From the NCBI RefSeq assembly GCF_003202235.1, contig NZ_MASU01000013.1, forward strand, positions 248,001 through 312,000: DNA of 64,000 nt, in the 5' to 3' direction. Shown one piece after another: positions 33,533-42,054 of this stretch; the first letter of the stretch is position 1; each line of letters starts with the position of its first letter. A program made the position numbers and the translations under genes. The stretch comes from Prauserella flavalba. GTDB lineage: Bacteria > Actinomycetota > Actinomycetes > Mycobacteriales > Pseudonocardiaceae. The notes under the pieces were generated by a model. It had not been told where the DNA came from, did no database searches, and worked only from the letters and a program-made list of their open reading frames with translations.

Positions 33533-33548
33533 TCGAACATGTGTTCGA
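33533..33548. promoter_or_regulatory. Perfect LexA/SOS-type box
   Basis: TCGAACATGTGTTCGA has the perfect arms TCGAAC and GTTCGA with a 4-nt spacer, the actinobacterial LexA box. A half-site (TCGAAC) lies 12 nt upstream. Downstream on the + strand is TACGGT (33556-33561), 6 nt and then ATG (33568), resembling a leaderless promoter. No known damage-response gene follows; the ATG frame runs antisense into cobS. It lies in the gap between convergent cobC and cobS. Confidence 0.65.
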
Positions 33549-33591
33549 ACATGGCTACGGTGGAGGCATGACCACAACACTTCCGCTTCAG

Positions 33592-34368
33592 TCAGCCGCT
33601 CAGTACCAGCAACGTCGCCGTCGCCGAGGCTTCCACGCACGCGCCGAGCACGTCGCCCGTGATGCCGCCCAGGCGTCGCACGCACCGGGCCAGCAGCGCG
33701 CCCGCCACCACGAACCCCGCGAGCACCGACGCTGGCCCCTGCCACCACGGCAGCCCGAGCGCCAGCGCGGAGACCCCGGCGACTACGAGAAAACACAGGC
33801 ACGTCAACGAGATCGGGGTCGTACCGGCGACGGCGTCGCCCAGCCCGCCGGGGCGCGCGGACGGCACCCCCCGCGCACAGCACAGGGAAAGCGCGGCCCT
33901 GCTCGCGAACACGGCGACGACCGCCGCGGCGGGCCCGTGGCCTTCGGCGACGGCACCGCCCAGCGCCGCGCACTGGACGACAAGCACCAGCACGAGGGTC
34001 GCGATACCGGCGGGCCCCGAGTCGCCCCCGCGCATGACCTCCAGCGCCCGTTCACGCCCGTCGGAGCCGGGGGAGAGCCGGGTCTTCGCGGCGACGCCGA
34101 GGCCGTCGGCGGTGTCGGCGAGGCCGTCCAGGTGCAGGCCCCTGGTGCCGAGCGCGACGGCGCCCACCGCGAGCCCCGCCGTGACGAGCGGCGGCAGCCC
34201 GGCGAGGTCGCCGAGCAGCACCATGCCGAGAGCGAGCGCGGCGAGCGGCACGGCGGCGACCGGTGCCAGGAGCATCGCGGTGCCCGCCACCCGGCGGTCG
34301 ATCCGGCGGGGTGCGGGCACGGGCAGCGCCGTCAGCGTGCCCAGCGCCATCCGGAGGGCGTCAGGCAA
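33592..34368 (-). CDS. cobS: CobS, adenosylcobinamide-GDP ribazoletransferase
   Basis: About 258 residues from a TTG (LPDALRMALGTLTALPVPAP), chosen because family members begin with this segment; an ATG 18 nt inside is the alternative. A polytopic membrane protein of Ala/Leu/Val-rich helices. The family motif is LGTRGLHLDGLADTADGLG, with Asp residues for metal. It joins alpha-ribazole to AdoCbi-GDP, the last step of the pathway. Its start overlaps the end of cobT, as part of a leftward cobU-cobT-cobS operon. Confidence 0.93.
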   Translation of the reverse strand: MPDALRMALGTLTALPVPAPRRIDRRVAGTAMLLAPVAAVPLAALALGMVLLGDLAGLPPLVTAGLAVGAVALGTRGLHLDGLADTADGLGVAAKTRLSPGSDGRERALEVMRGGDSGPAGIATLVLVLVVQCAALGGAVAEGHGPAAAVVAVFASRAALSLCCARGVPSARPGGLGDAVAGTTPISLTCLCFLVVAGVSALALGLPWWQGPASVLAGFVVAGALLARCVRRLGGITGDVLGACVEASATATLLVLSG

Positions 34369-35413
34369 GGTCGGCGAGCCGCCCCATCTCGGCGAGCACC
34401 GCGCGTGCCCCGCGCAGCACCGGCACGGCCTGCACGGCACCGCTGCCTTCGCCGAGGCGCAGTCCCAGGTCCAGGATCGGTTCCAGCCCGAGCGCCTTGA
34501 GGGCGAACGCCTGCGAGGGCTCGGTCGAGCGGTGACCAGCGAGCCACCACTGTGCGGCCTCCGGAGCGATCTCCCTGGCGACGAGTGCTGCGGCGCCGGA
34601 GAACACGCCGTCCAGCAGCACCGGAACCCCGCGGACGGCCGCCTGCACGAGGAACCCGGCGGTCGCGGCGGCACACGCGCTGCCGAGCGCGGTGAGCAGT
34701 TCGAACGGGTCCCGCACGCGCTCGCCCGCGCGGGCGAGGGCCGCCTCGATCACCGCGATCTTGCGGGCCCGGCCGTCGTCGTCGACGCCCGTTCCGGTGC
34801 CGACCACGTCGGGGACGGGCACGCCCAGGGTTGCGGCGACGAGCGCGGACGCGATCGTGGTGTTGCCGATGCCCATGTCGCCGGGGATGAGCAGGTCGGC
34901 GCCCGCGTCGATCTCCTCGTCGGCGACGGCGCGGCCGACGGCGAACCCGCGTACCGCCTCGCCGGGGGCGAGGGCGTCGGTGGTGTCGATGGGCTCCGAG
35001 CCGCGGCGGACCTTGAACGCGCGGACCTCGGAGGGAACGTCGTCGAGGTCGCCGTCCACGGCGATGTCGAGCACGCGAACGTGCGCGCCCACCTGCCGGG
35101 CGAGCACGCTCACGCCGCTGGTTCCGGACAGGAACACCCGCACCATCGCGGCGGTGATCTCGCGCGGGTAGGCGGACACGGCGGCCGATGCCGACACCCC
35201 GTGGTCGCCCGCGAAGACGACCACGCGCACGTCGTCGAGCGGGCGGGGTGGGACGGTGTTGTGCGCGGCGCACAGCCAGGCCGCGAGGTCCTCGAGCCTG
35301 CCGAGCGCGCCGAGCGGCTTCACGAGGCCGTCGATGCGCTCACGGGCGAGCTGCCGCGCGCTTTCGTCGAGCGCGGGAATGCGTTGGATCTCGGGGGAAT
35401 CGGCTGTTGCCAC
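34361..35413 (-). CDS. cobT: CobT, nicotinate-nucleotide:dimethylbenzimidazole phosphoribosyltransferase
   Basis: 350 residues from a GTG. Signatures: VVVFAGDHGVSASAAVSAYP, the substrate loop; LLIPGDMGIGNTTIASALVA; GTGTGVDDDG; and near the end LDLGLRLGEGSGAVQAVPVL with the catalytic Glu. It makes alpha-ribazole-5'-phosphate for the lower ligand. It begins 11 nt after cobU. Confidence 0.96.
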   Translation of the reverse strand: MATADSPEIQRIPALDESARQLARERIDGLVKPLGALGRLEDLAAWLCAAHNTVPPRPLDDVRVVVFAGDHGVSASAAVSAYPREITAAMVRVFLSGTSGVSVLARQVGAHVRVLDIAVDGDLDDVPSEVRAFKVRRGSEPIDTTDALAPGEAVRGFAVGRAVADEEIDAGADLLIPGDMGIGNTTIASALVAATLGVPVPDVVGTGTGVDDDGRARKIAVIEAALARAGERVRDPFELLTALGSACAAATAGFLVQAAVRGVPVLLDGVFSGAAALVAREIAPEAAQWWLAGHRSTEPSQAFALKALGLEPILDLGLRLGEGSGAVQAVPVLRGARAVLAEMGRLADLA

Positions 35414-35424
35414 GGTGGTGTCTC

Positions 35425-36063
35425 CTATCTCAGGTCCAGTGCCCGGCCGGCCACCACGAGACGCACGGTGTCCGAATGCGCCGCGACAGCGGTATTGAGG
35501 GCGCCGAGCACGTCTCGGAAGATCCGGCCGGACACGGTCGGCGGGACGACTCCGCTACCGACCTCGTTGCTCACGGCGACGACGGGGACCGTCGTGCCCT
35601 GCCACACGTCGACGAAGGTCTGCAGGCGTTCGTCGAGGCGTGCCTCCCAGCCGTCCTCCTGCTGCCAGGCGCCGACCTCGTCCAGCACGCGGCTCACCCA
35701 CGTGCCGAGGCAGTCGATGAGCACCGGCGACCTCGCGTCCCGGAGAGCGCCTGCGAGGTCGGCGGTCTCCACGGTTCGCCACGACACCGGTCGGCGCGCG
35801 CGATGCGCCGCGACCCGCGCGGCCCATTCGGGGTCGTCATCGCTAGGAGGGAGGCCTGCCGCGACATAAACGACGTAGGGGTGTCGAGCCATGAGCTGCT
35901 CGGCGTGCCGGGACTTGCCCGAGCGGACCCCGCCCAGGATCAACGTCCTGCCGTTGCCCTGGACGCGGCGCCCGTAGCGGCGCAGCAGTGCGGCTCCGGC
36001 CTCGAGCCGCGCTGCCGCGGCCTCGGTGAGCCGCCGCCTCGGATCGTTCATCATGGTCGGCAT
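35425..36063 (-). CDS. cobU: CobU, adenosylcobinamide kinase/guanylyltransferase
   Basis: About 212 residues from the first of three near ATGs (36063, 36054, 36051). The P-loop TLILGGVRSGKSRHAEQLMA begins ~35 residues from the start, after an Arg/Ala-rich N-terminal extension that most CobU proteins lack. Other motifs are VVYVAAGLPPSDDDPEWAAR, the guanylylated His region VAAHRARRPVSW, and VSNEVGSGVVP. It phosphorylates and guanylylates AdoCbi. Divergent from cbiB with 27 bp between starts. First gene of the cobU-T-S operon. Confidence 0.93.
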   Translation of the reverse strand: MPTMMNDPRRRLTEAAAARLEAGAALLRRYGRRVQGNGRTLILGGVRSGKSRHAEQLMARHPYVVYVAAGLPPSDDDPEWAARVAAHRARRPVSWRTVETADLAGALRDARSPVLIDCLGTWVSRVLDEVGAWQQEDGWEARLDERLQTFVDVWQGTTVPVVAVSNEVGSGVVPPTVSGRIFRDVLGALNTAVAAHSDTVRLVVAGRALDLR

Positions 36064-36077
36064 TCTTGCCGACGGGC

Positions 36078-36083
36078 TAGGGT
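36078..36083 (+). promoter_or_regulatory. -10 box (TAGGGT) of cbiB
   Basis: TAGGGT lies 7 nt before the GTG at 36091, the same arrangement as at the HxlR gene (12637); a leaderless mRNA is likely. Confidence 0.5.
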
Positions 36084-36090
36084 TCGCGCT

Positions 36091-37029
36091 GTGCTCCGTT
36101 CCCAACATGTCACCGCAGCCGGGATCGTCGCAGGTTACGCGGCTGACGCGATCTTCGGCGATCCGCGGCGAGGTCATCCCGTGGCCGTTTTCGGCCGGGC
36201 CGCCGATGCGCTCGAACGGCGCATGTGGGCGGATTCCCGGCAAAAGGGACTCGTGTACGCGGGGGTGTGTGTGGGTGCCGCGGCCGGTGCCGGGGCGGTC
36301 GCACAGGCCCTGACCGCCCGCAGGCCGCTGGCCCGCTTCGCCGTCACGGCCGCCGCCACGTGGGCCGTGCTGGGCGGGCGAGGGCTGGCCGCCGAGGGCG
36401 AGGCGATGGCGGGCCTGCTCGACTCCGGCGACGTTCCGGCGGCCCGTGTGCGCCTGTCGCACCTGTGCGGGCGCGACGCGACGGAGCTGGACGCCGGCGG
36501 GCTGGCGAGGGCGGCGACCGAGTCGATCGCGGAGAACACGTCCGACGCGGTGGTCGCGCCACTGGTGTGGGGCGGCCTCGCCGGGGTGCCGGGCCTGCTC
36601 GGCTACCGGGCGCTGAACACGCTCGACGCGATGGTGGGGCACCGCTCGTCCCGGCACGTCCGCTTCGGGTGGGCGGCGGCGCGGGCCGACGACGTCGCCA
36701 ACCTCGTGCCCGCGCGGCTGAGCGCGGTGGCCGCCGCGGCCGCAGCGCCGCTCGTCGGCGGGCGCCCCGCGCGGGCGCTGCGAGCGTGGCGCCGTGACGC
36801 GGCGCGGCACCCGAGCCCCAACGCGGGACCGGTCGAGGCCGCGTTCGCCGGGGCGCTCGGCGTGCGCCTCGGTGGCACCAACAGCTACGGCGGGAGGAGC
36901 GAGAACAGGGGCACGCTCGGCGACGGACCCGCGCCGGGGCCCGCGGACCTGCGGCGGTCCGTGCGCCTGTCGCGGCTGGTCGGCTTCGCCGCGCTGGGGT
37001 TCGCCGCCGCGGTGGCTGCTCGTCACTGA
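36091..37029 (+). CDS. cbiB: CbiB (CobD in the aerobic naming), adenosylcobinamide-phosphate synthase
   Basis: 312-residue membrane protein from a leaderless GTG. Family signatures: GYAADAIFGDPRRGHPVAVF, ATESIAENTSDAVVAPLVWG, YRALNTLDAMVGH and HPSPNAGPVEAAFAGALGVRLGG. It attaches aminopropanol or its phosphate to adenosylcobyric acid. Several hydrophobic segments are visible. Convergent with cbtA with a 7-bp overlap. Confidence 0.95.
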   Translation: MLRSQHVTAAGIVAGYAADAIFGDPRRGHPVAVFGRAADALERRMWADSRQKGLVYAGVCVGAAAGAGAVAQALTARRPLARFAVTAAATWAVLGGRGLAAEGEAMAGLLDSGDVPAARVRLSHLCGRDATELDAGGLARAATESIAENTSDAVVAPLVWGGLAGVPGLLGYRALNTLDAMVGHRSSRHVRFGWAAARADDVANLVPARLSAVAAAAAAPLVGGRPARALRAWRRDAARHPSPNAGPVEAAFAGALGVRLGGTNSYGGRSENRGTLGDGPAPGPADLRRSVRLSRLVGFAALGFAAAVAARH

Positions 37030-37814
37030 CCTGCCCGCGCGGCGGCCGCCTCGGCGGGCGCGGGGGCGGCCCCGGGCCGCAGCACCCGCTCGGCCAGTGC
37101 GCCGAAGGTCAGGCCCAGTGCGGTCCACAGCACGAGCTGCGTCGCCAGCGACGCGGTGCGGAACGTCCACAGCGTCGAGCCGGGGAAGCCGTCCGGCACC
37201 TCGTCGATCACCGGCATGAGCCCGGCGGCGACGGCCATCACCACCACGTAGCCGCCCATCGCCAGCAGACCGCCTCGCCACGCGCCGAGCCGGCCCGCGA
37301 GCGCGTTGCCGACGCCCACGGAGATGAGCGCGACGGCCAGCGACAGTGCCACGAACGCGAAGTACAGGTTCGTGCGGTCGCCGATCGTTCCGCTCTGGCC
37401 GACCGCGGGCGGATTCGCCGGGTACTTCAGGAACGGCACCAGCACCACGACCACGAACCCGCTCGCGGCGAGTAGCGCCGACGTCAGACGTGGCCGGAGC
37501 GCGCCGACGCGGCCGTGGAGCACGGCGAACGCGATCGCGAACAGCCCGCCCACCGCGAGAGCGTACGCGCCGACACCGGTGAGCAGGCCGATCGTGCTCT
37601 GCGTGCCCCGGCTGACGACTGCCTCCTCGTCGCCGTGGCTGTGCCCGGCGTCGGCGGGTTCACTGTGCTCGTGGCTGTGGGCCGACGTCCCGGCTTCCTC
37701 GATGGCGATCGCGGCGTCCACCGAGGGCTCGCCGAAGAAGTAGGCGAAGCCCGTCGCGAGCACACCGGCGACCAGGCCCGCGAGCAACCCGCGGACCAGC
37801 AGGGTCCTCATCAT
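37023..37814 (-). CDS. cbtA: CbtA, cobalt transporter subunit
   Basis: 263 residues with about six hydrophobic segments. After the first membrane helix (LLAGLVAGVLATGFAYFFGE) there is a His-rich loop (HSHEHS, later GHSHGDEE), a plausible Co2+-binding site. VPFLKYPANPPAVG is the typical CbtA motif. With CbtB it forms a cobalamin-regulated cobalt importer found in bacteria lacking CbiMNQO. It begins 12 nt after cbtB, in the same transcript. Confidence 0.93.
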   Translation of the reverse strand: MMRTLLVRGLLAGLVAGVLATGFAYFFGEPSVDAAIAIEEAGTSAHSHEHSEPADAGHSHGDEEAVVSRGTQSTIGLLTGVGAYALAVGGLFAIAFAVLHGRVGALRPRLTSALLAASGFVVVVLVPFLKYPANPPAVGQSGTIGDRTNLYFAFVALSLAVALISVGVGNALAGRLGAWRGGLLAMGGYVVVMAVAAGLMPVIDEVPDGFPGSTLWTFRTASLATQLVLWTALGLTFGALAERVLRPGAAPAPAEAAAARAGQ

Positions 37815-37826
37815 GGCCGGCTGCCG

Positions 37827-38042
37827 TCAGTGGCAGGGGAAGGCCAGCAGGTGCCTGCCGTCGTGCACGAACTCATGGATCAACCCGTTGGTGCCGAACA
37901 ACTCCACGGCACCGGCCTCCGTGCTCACGAAGAACAACACGAGGAGGGCGAGCACGCCGGCGAAGATCGCCCACGGAGCGATCTCCCGCAACGGGATCCT
38001 GGGCTGAACGGGACGCGGGGTGGCGACACTCGCCTGCGACAT
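37827..38042 (-). CDS. cbtB: CbtB, cobalt transporter small subunit
   Basis: 71 residues with one membrane helix (IAPWAIFAGVLALLVLFFVS) and a C-terminal His motif (HEFVHDGRHLLAFPCH) matching the CbtB metal-binding end. The ATG follows AGGAGG at 6 nt. The leader carries a cobalamin riboswitch, so cobalt import is reduced when cobalamin is plentiful. Confidence 0.94.
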   Translation of the reverse strand: MSQASVATPRPVQPRIPLREIAPWAIFAGVLALLVLFFVSTEAGAVELFGTNGLIHEFVHDGRHLLAFPCH

Positions 38043-38085
38043 CGGAAACCTCCTCGGGCTACATGCGGCCCTTCGTGGAACGGTT

Positions 38086-38188
38086 GCGACGGCGGTGGGT
38101 CTGACTCCCGGGCGTACCCGGTCACAGTGGCGCGACCGTGCCGGAATCTCACCGGCTTCCATCCGCCATCGCGCAGCCCACCGAGGTT
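38086..38188 (-). ncRNA. Cobalamin riboswitch upstream of cbtB
   Basis: Reading leftward: P1 strand GGTGGGC (38176-38182), GGAAGCCGGTGAGATTCCGG, then CGCGCCACTGTGACCGGG with the B12 box GCCACTG (38125-38131), and the closing GGGAGTCAGACCCACC (38094-38109). The AGGAGG of cbtB follows ~40 nt later, after a GGGCCGC...GCCC segment that could pair near it. This is the second class-I cobalamin riboswitch in the window. Confidence 0.93.
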
Positions 38189-38238
38189 AAGTTCGGGGGC
38201 TCTCCCGTGTCAACGTGATGTGAAAGGCCGCCATCGCC

Positions 38239-39642
38239 TCACAGATTTCGCAAGAATGCCAAGGAGGGCATGAAGAAGTACTCGCCGCCCTTCATCGTCA
38301 CCGCCTGTGCCGCCGGGTCCGCGGGCGTTGCTCCGTTCCGGCCCCACGATGGTGCGTACGTGGTCTCCGCGCGTGGTCCCTGTCCGATCACGAGGTCGAG
38401 TCCGGGCGGTTTGGTGCCTTCCGGCACGCGCGGGAACTCTGTGTTGTTCGCCCAGATCTGCTGCGTGAACTCGAACTGGTCGCCGAGGTCGGAGTTGAAC
38501 GCCATGAACAGCAATCCGACGCCGCCCGTCGGCCTCGCCGAGATCGGCTCGTCGCCGTTCGGGTCGTCGGAGCGCTCGCCGTAGGTCTGGCCCCGCCGCG
38601 CCATGAGGTGCCCGCGCTCCTCGGCGGGATCCTCGAACCCGCCCGAGCCGCGCGGGTTCGTCTTGCGGATATGCGCGTGGAACGGGCACTTCTGACCCAG
38701 ATCGTCGCTGTCGTAGCTGAAGTCGTTGCCGACGGGGCTGTGCGAGCCCGGCCCGCTGTTGGACGTGACCGGCGTGCCGTCCTCGAAGCGGCCGACGAGC
38801 ATGGCACCGGCGCGCTCACGGTCGTCGCCGGTCAGGCCGAGAGCGTCGGCGAGATCGGACTCGGCCTGCTTGAACCTGCGGACGTTCTGCTCCAGCTTGC
38901 GGAACACGAAATAGCTTCCGAAGTGGACAGATGGGTCCGGTGCCGCCGGGTCGGAGACGAGCACCTGCCCGAGCGGCGCCGCGGGATCCCACTCGTTGAT
39001 GCCGTCCGTCGTGTGCTTCTCGGCGTCGATGTCCTCGGTGAGGAACAGCGGCTGGCTGCGGCCGTCGACGTAGCCGAAGTGCTCGATGCCCTCGCCGCGT
39101 TCGTTCACTCTGGACAGCCCGGTCTCCTCGCCCAGCACGGTGACCGAGTCGGGCACCAGCCGCAGCACCTCGTTGCGCCGCGCCGTCAGCGCCGCGTCGG
39201 TGTCCGCGCCGACGAGCACCACCGCGTCGACCCGGTCCCGGTAGGCGACGTCCCAGCTCGACCGTGGTGGATCGGCGAGTTTCTCGCGGGTCAGCGCGTC
39301 GCGCATGCCGCGGCGGAACGACGGGTCGGCCGGTGCGGTGGCGATGCCCAGCGCGTCGTAGCCGGTGCGTGACAACCCCACGCCGACGTAGGGCGTGCCG
39401 CGGGCGTGCGCGACCTTGAAGGTCTCCACCTCCACCAGATGTTCTTTCGCCGACTTCATCAATCCGGCGAGGGCGCACAGGAAGCCGCGCGCCTCGCGGG
39501 CGTCGTCGAACCGGACAAAGAGGACGGACAGGTGGTCGCGGACGTGTGGCTTGACGATGTTCGGCTGCAGCTCCGCCAGCACGGTCGCCTCGTCGCCCTG
39601 GGCGGTCTTCCACGACAGCGGCTTGGTCAGCTCCACGGGCAC
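38239..39642 (-). CDS. DyP-type heme peroxidase
   Basis: 467 residues from a GTG (VPVELTKPLSWKTAQGDEAT) with GGGGAGGGGGAG upstream; an earlier in-frame start was rejected. The GxxDG motif (HFGYVDGRSQPLF) is the DyP signature. A proximal heme His is likely in KCPFHAHIRKTNPRG, with Arg in that area. The length and insertions suggest the large, YfeX-unlike (C/D-type) class. No Tat signal and no encapsulin gene nearby, so it is probably cytosolic. It would oxidise dyes or phenols with H2O2; the physiological substrate is unknown. Confidence 0.92.
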   Translation of the reverse strand: MPVELTKPLSWKTAQGDEATVLAELQPNIVKPHVRDHLSVLFVRFDDAREARGFLCALAGLMKSAKEHLVEVETFKVAHARGTPYVGVGLSRTGYDALGIATAPADPSFRRGMRDALTREKLADPPRSSWDVAYRDRVDAVVLVGADTDAALTARRNEVLRLVPDSVTVLGEETGLSRVNERGEGIEHFGYVDGRSQPLFLTEDIDAEKHTTDGINEWDPAAPLGQVLVSDPAAPDPSVHFGSYFVFRKLEQNVRRFKQAESDLADALGLTGDDRERAGAMLVGRFEDGTPVTSNSGPGSHSPVGNDFSYDSDDLGQKCPFHAHIRKTNPRGSGGFEDPAEERGHLMARRGQTYGERSDDPNGDEPISARPTGGVGLLFMAFNSDLGDQFEFTQQIWANNTEFPRVPEGTKPPGLDLVIGQGPRAETTYAPSWGRNGATPADPAAQAVTMKGGEYFFMPSLAFLRNL

Positions 39643-39775
39643 GGTGAAACTCCCCCTCCCCAGTAACGCGGCGTGCCTGGACTCCCCCCAGAGCGGAAAC
39701 ACCGCGCCTCTGCCGGAAGTCGCACCGGTGCCCGTGGTCGTGTGCCTCAGCGCACGTTTTCACCCGGATGTCGTA

Positions 39776-41635
39776 CTAGCGGGCCGTGAGGAACTGATTC
39801 GGCCGCAGCGCTCTCGCCACGATGCGGGTGTCGCCGATCCAGCCGTAGAAACCCTGGCCGTAGCGCTCGGCGAACTGCGTGCCGCCGATCGCGAACGGCT
39901 TGCCCAGCGTGGTGATGCCCCTCGACCGCTCCGCCGCGTTGCGGGCGATGCGCGAGCCGTCCACGTAGAGCACCGTGTGCCTGCCATCGTTCACCACCGC
40001 CACGTGCATCCACCGCCCGACGGGCACGGCGTGGCTCCACGACGTCGGGTCCGCGTCGACGTCGGTGGGGTAGACCACGAACTGCAGGAACCGCTCGCCG
40101 GAGAGGTTGAGGCTGCACGTCGGCTCGTCGTCCGACCAGCCGCTGGTCTTGCCCGCGTCGCCCGCGCGGCCCTCCCAGCTGAGGATGCCCATCCACGCAT
40201 GGTCGCCCTCGAACGGCTCGGGCAGCTTGAGGAACGTCTCTATCGTGTAGCCGGACTCGAACGTCATCGAGTTGATCGGCGCGTTCGGCGCCGCCCGCAG
40301 CACCGCGCCGCGGTCGGGACTCTTCCCGCCGTCGAAGCGCAGGCTCGCGTGCGCGGGCTGGTCGTGATGGTGCTCGGCCGACCACGTGAGCACGTCCGCC
40401 GGGCTCGCGTGCAGGCGCTCGGCGGTCAGGTCGTTGCCGTTGCCGGTGAGGTCGCGGGCGACCGTGCCCGGCGCGACCGGCCCGCCGTCGGAGCCCGCCG
40501 AGGGCAGGCCCGAGGTGTCGAAGCGCCAGTACGCCACGGTTCCCTTCACGAGCACGTCCCGCGCGGGCCGCGACGGCGGCGGCACCACGGGCGCGAACGA
40601 CGCGAACCGCTGCTCGAAGTCGATCTCGACGCTGAACCGCTCGCGTTCGTCGGTCAGCTCCACGGTCTCGGCCTCGAGCGGCGTGCGCCCGCGCGCGTCC
40701 TTGCCGAGCAGCCACGGCGAGTACGTCGTCACGTCGAGCATGCCGCGTGCCAGGTCGAACGAGTACAGCCGGATCATGCCGGCACCGCCGTAGTAGCGGT
40801 CCTGGTAGTTCGTGAGGTGCAGGTGCACGGGGTTGCCGTGGTCGTTGGTGAGCGTGGTCCGCCCGGTCGGCCAGTAGTGCCCGCCGAGTGCGAGGAAGAT
40901 CTGGTCGTTGCCCCTGATCAGCCCGTCCCACAGCCGCTGCCCGTGCCCGGAGAGCCGGGCCCCGCCGTCTTCCTCGCCCCACACGAGATCGTGGGTGGTG
41001 AGGATGGCGGGCAGCTCCGGGTGCCTGCCGAGAACCCCGTGCGCCCAGCGCATCGTCGTGTCGGAGACGCGCCAGTCGAGGGCGAGCAGCAGCCAGCGGC
41101 GGCCGCCGCCGGAGAACACGTGGAAGCTGTTGTAGCCGTCAGGCGAGGAGCCGCCGTAGGTGCTCATGCGCGCGAACCGGCGCGGGCCGAACGTCCGCAG
41201 GTACGGGGTGTCCCCGCGCTCGTCGTCGGTCCCGCTCACATCGTGGTTGCCTCCGAGCACGCTGTAGGGCAGCTTGCCGTGGATCGCGTCGAAGACGTGG
41301 TCGGCCGTGCGCAGCTCGGCCTCGGTGCCGTGCTCGGTGACGTCGCCGAGGTGGGCGAGGAACACGATGCCCGCGTCCTGACGGGTACGCACCACGTGCC
41401 GCAGCGCCTCCCGCACGGGCTCGGGGTCCGAGCCGCCCTCGTCGATCAGGTACTGCGTGTCGGGAAGGACGGCGATCGCGAAGCGGGGCACGGTCGCGTC
41501 GGCGGGCGCGCCGCCCGCGGCCTCGGCGGGTGTCGCGCCCAGCGACGCGGTGGCGGCGAGGGCGACCGGGGTACCGACGGCGGCCTGCAGCAGCAGGCGG
41601 CGGGAGACGTCGGGCGTTCCAGAAGTGGGGTTCAC
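39776..41635 (-). CDS. Tat-exported metallophosphoesterase with LamG-like domain
   Basis: 619 residues from a GTG (VNPTSGTPDVSRRLLLQAAV); the twin-Arg SRRLLL and the AEAA cleavage region show Tat export. The calcineurin-type core (~residues 45-330) has PDTQYL, LAHLGDVTEHG, VLGGNHD, ILTTHDLVW and LGGHYWPTGR as metal ligands. From ~residue 400 a LamG/concanavalin-like domain follows (VAYWRFDTSG, NGNDLTAERL, VPVGRWMHVAVVNDGRHTVL). The domain order suggests a surface phosphatase or phosphodiesterase that binds sugar polymers. Substrate unknown. Confidence 0.88.
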   Translation of the reverse strand: MNPTSGTPDVSRRLLLQAAVGTPVALAATASLGATPAEAAGGAPADATVPRFAIAVLPDTQYLIDEGGSDPEPVREALRHVVRTRQDAGIVFLAHLGDVTEHGTEAELRTADHVFDAIHGKLPYSVLGGNHDVSGTDDERGDTPYLRTFGPRRFARMSTYGGSSPDGYNSFHVFSGGGRRWLLLALDWRVSDTTMRWAHGVLGRHPELPAILTTHDLVWGEEDGGARLSGHGQRLWDGLIRGNDQIFLALGGHYWPTGRTTLTNDHGNPVHLHLTNYQDRYYGGAGMIRLYSFDLARGMLDVTTYSPWLLGKDARGRTPLEAETVELTDERERFSVEIDFEQRFASFAPVVPPPSRPARDVLVKGTVAYWRFDTSGLPSAGSDGGPVAPGTVARDLTGNGNDLTAERLHASPADVLTWSAEHHHDQPAHASLRFDGGKSPDRGAVLRAAPNAPINSMTFESGYTIETFLKLPEPFEGDHAWMGILSWEGRAGDAGKTSGWSDDEPTCSLNLSGERFLQFVVYPTDVDADPTSWSHAVPVGRWMHVAVVNDGRHTVLYVDGSRIARNAAERSRGITTLGKPFAIGGTQFAERYGQGFYGWIGDTRIVARALRPNQFLTAR

Positions 41636-41843
41636 GTCGCCAGCTTCATCACGTGCGCTGGCGCCGCGGTGACGCGCCGCGGAACGAACGGCCACGAACG
41701 GGTGATCATCGGGCGCGCCGGAACCCGAGCGTGCTGCCGCACGACTTGCTCGGGCGTCGGACCACACCGGGCCGGTCCGCCCCGCATCGCCACCGGCCCG
41801 GTGTCCGCCGACATCCCGGAACCCGCTCTTCGAGGAGGCTTAC

Positions 41844-42047
41844 ATGGCCCAGCACATCGCCACGTTCTGCGGCAACTGCAACTGCGGCTGCCCCGAGCTG
41901 TTCGTCGACCATGAGGCACCGGAGGACAAGCGCGTCGTGATCACCGACGACTTCGGCCAGCGCATCCAGATGAGCCTCGACCAGTGGCAGGACCTGGTGG
42001 CCTCGGCCAAGGCGGGCACGCTCGACCTCCAGCCCCTCCCGGCGTAG
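41844..42047 (+). CDS. Small Cys-rich protein (CxxCxCxC)
   Basis: 67 residues, ATG behind GAGGAGG. It begins MAQHIATFCGNCNCGCPELF, with Cys at 9, 12, 14 and 16, then VVITDDFGQRIQMSLDQWQD and a helical end. The four closely spaced Cys would suit one metal or Fe-S site. The close fit of the rest to a strand-helix pattern suggests a folded domain. I recall similar actinobacterial proteins but no function. It is divergent from the metallophosphoesterase and convergent with gltD across a palindrome. Confidence 0.8.
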   Translation: MAQHIATFCGNCNCGCPELFVDHEAPEDKRVVITDDFGQRIQMSLDQWQDLVASAKAGTLDLQPLPA

Positions 42048-42054
42048 CCCCGAC

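Noticed and set aside
33568-34500. Frame after the SOS box read as a 311-residue protein
   Set aside because: All but its first ~8 codons are antisense to cobS and low-complexity; kept only as a possible transcript start.
36064-37281. Upstream extension of the cobU frame
   Set aside because: Antisense to cbiB; CobU similarity starts within ~35 residues of 36063.
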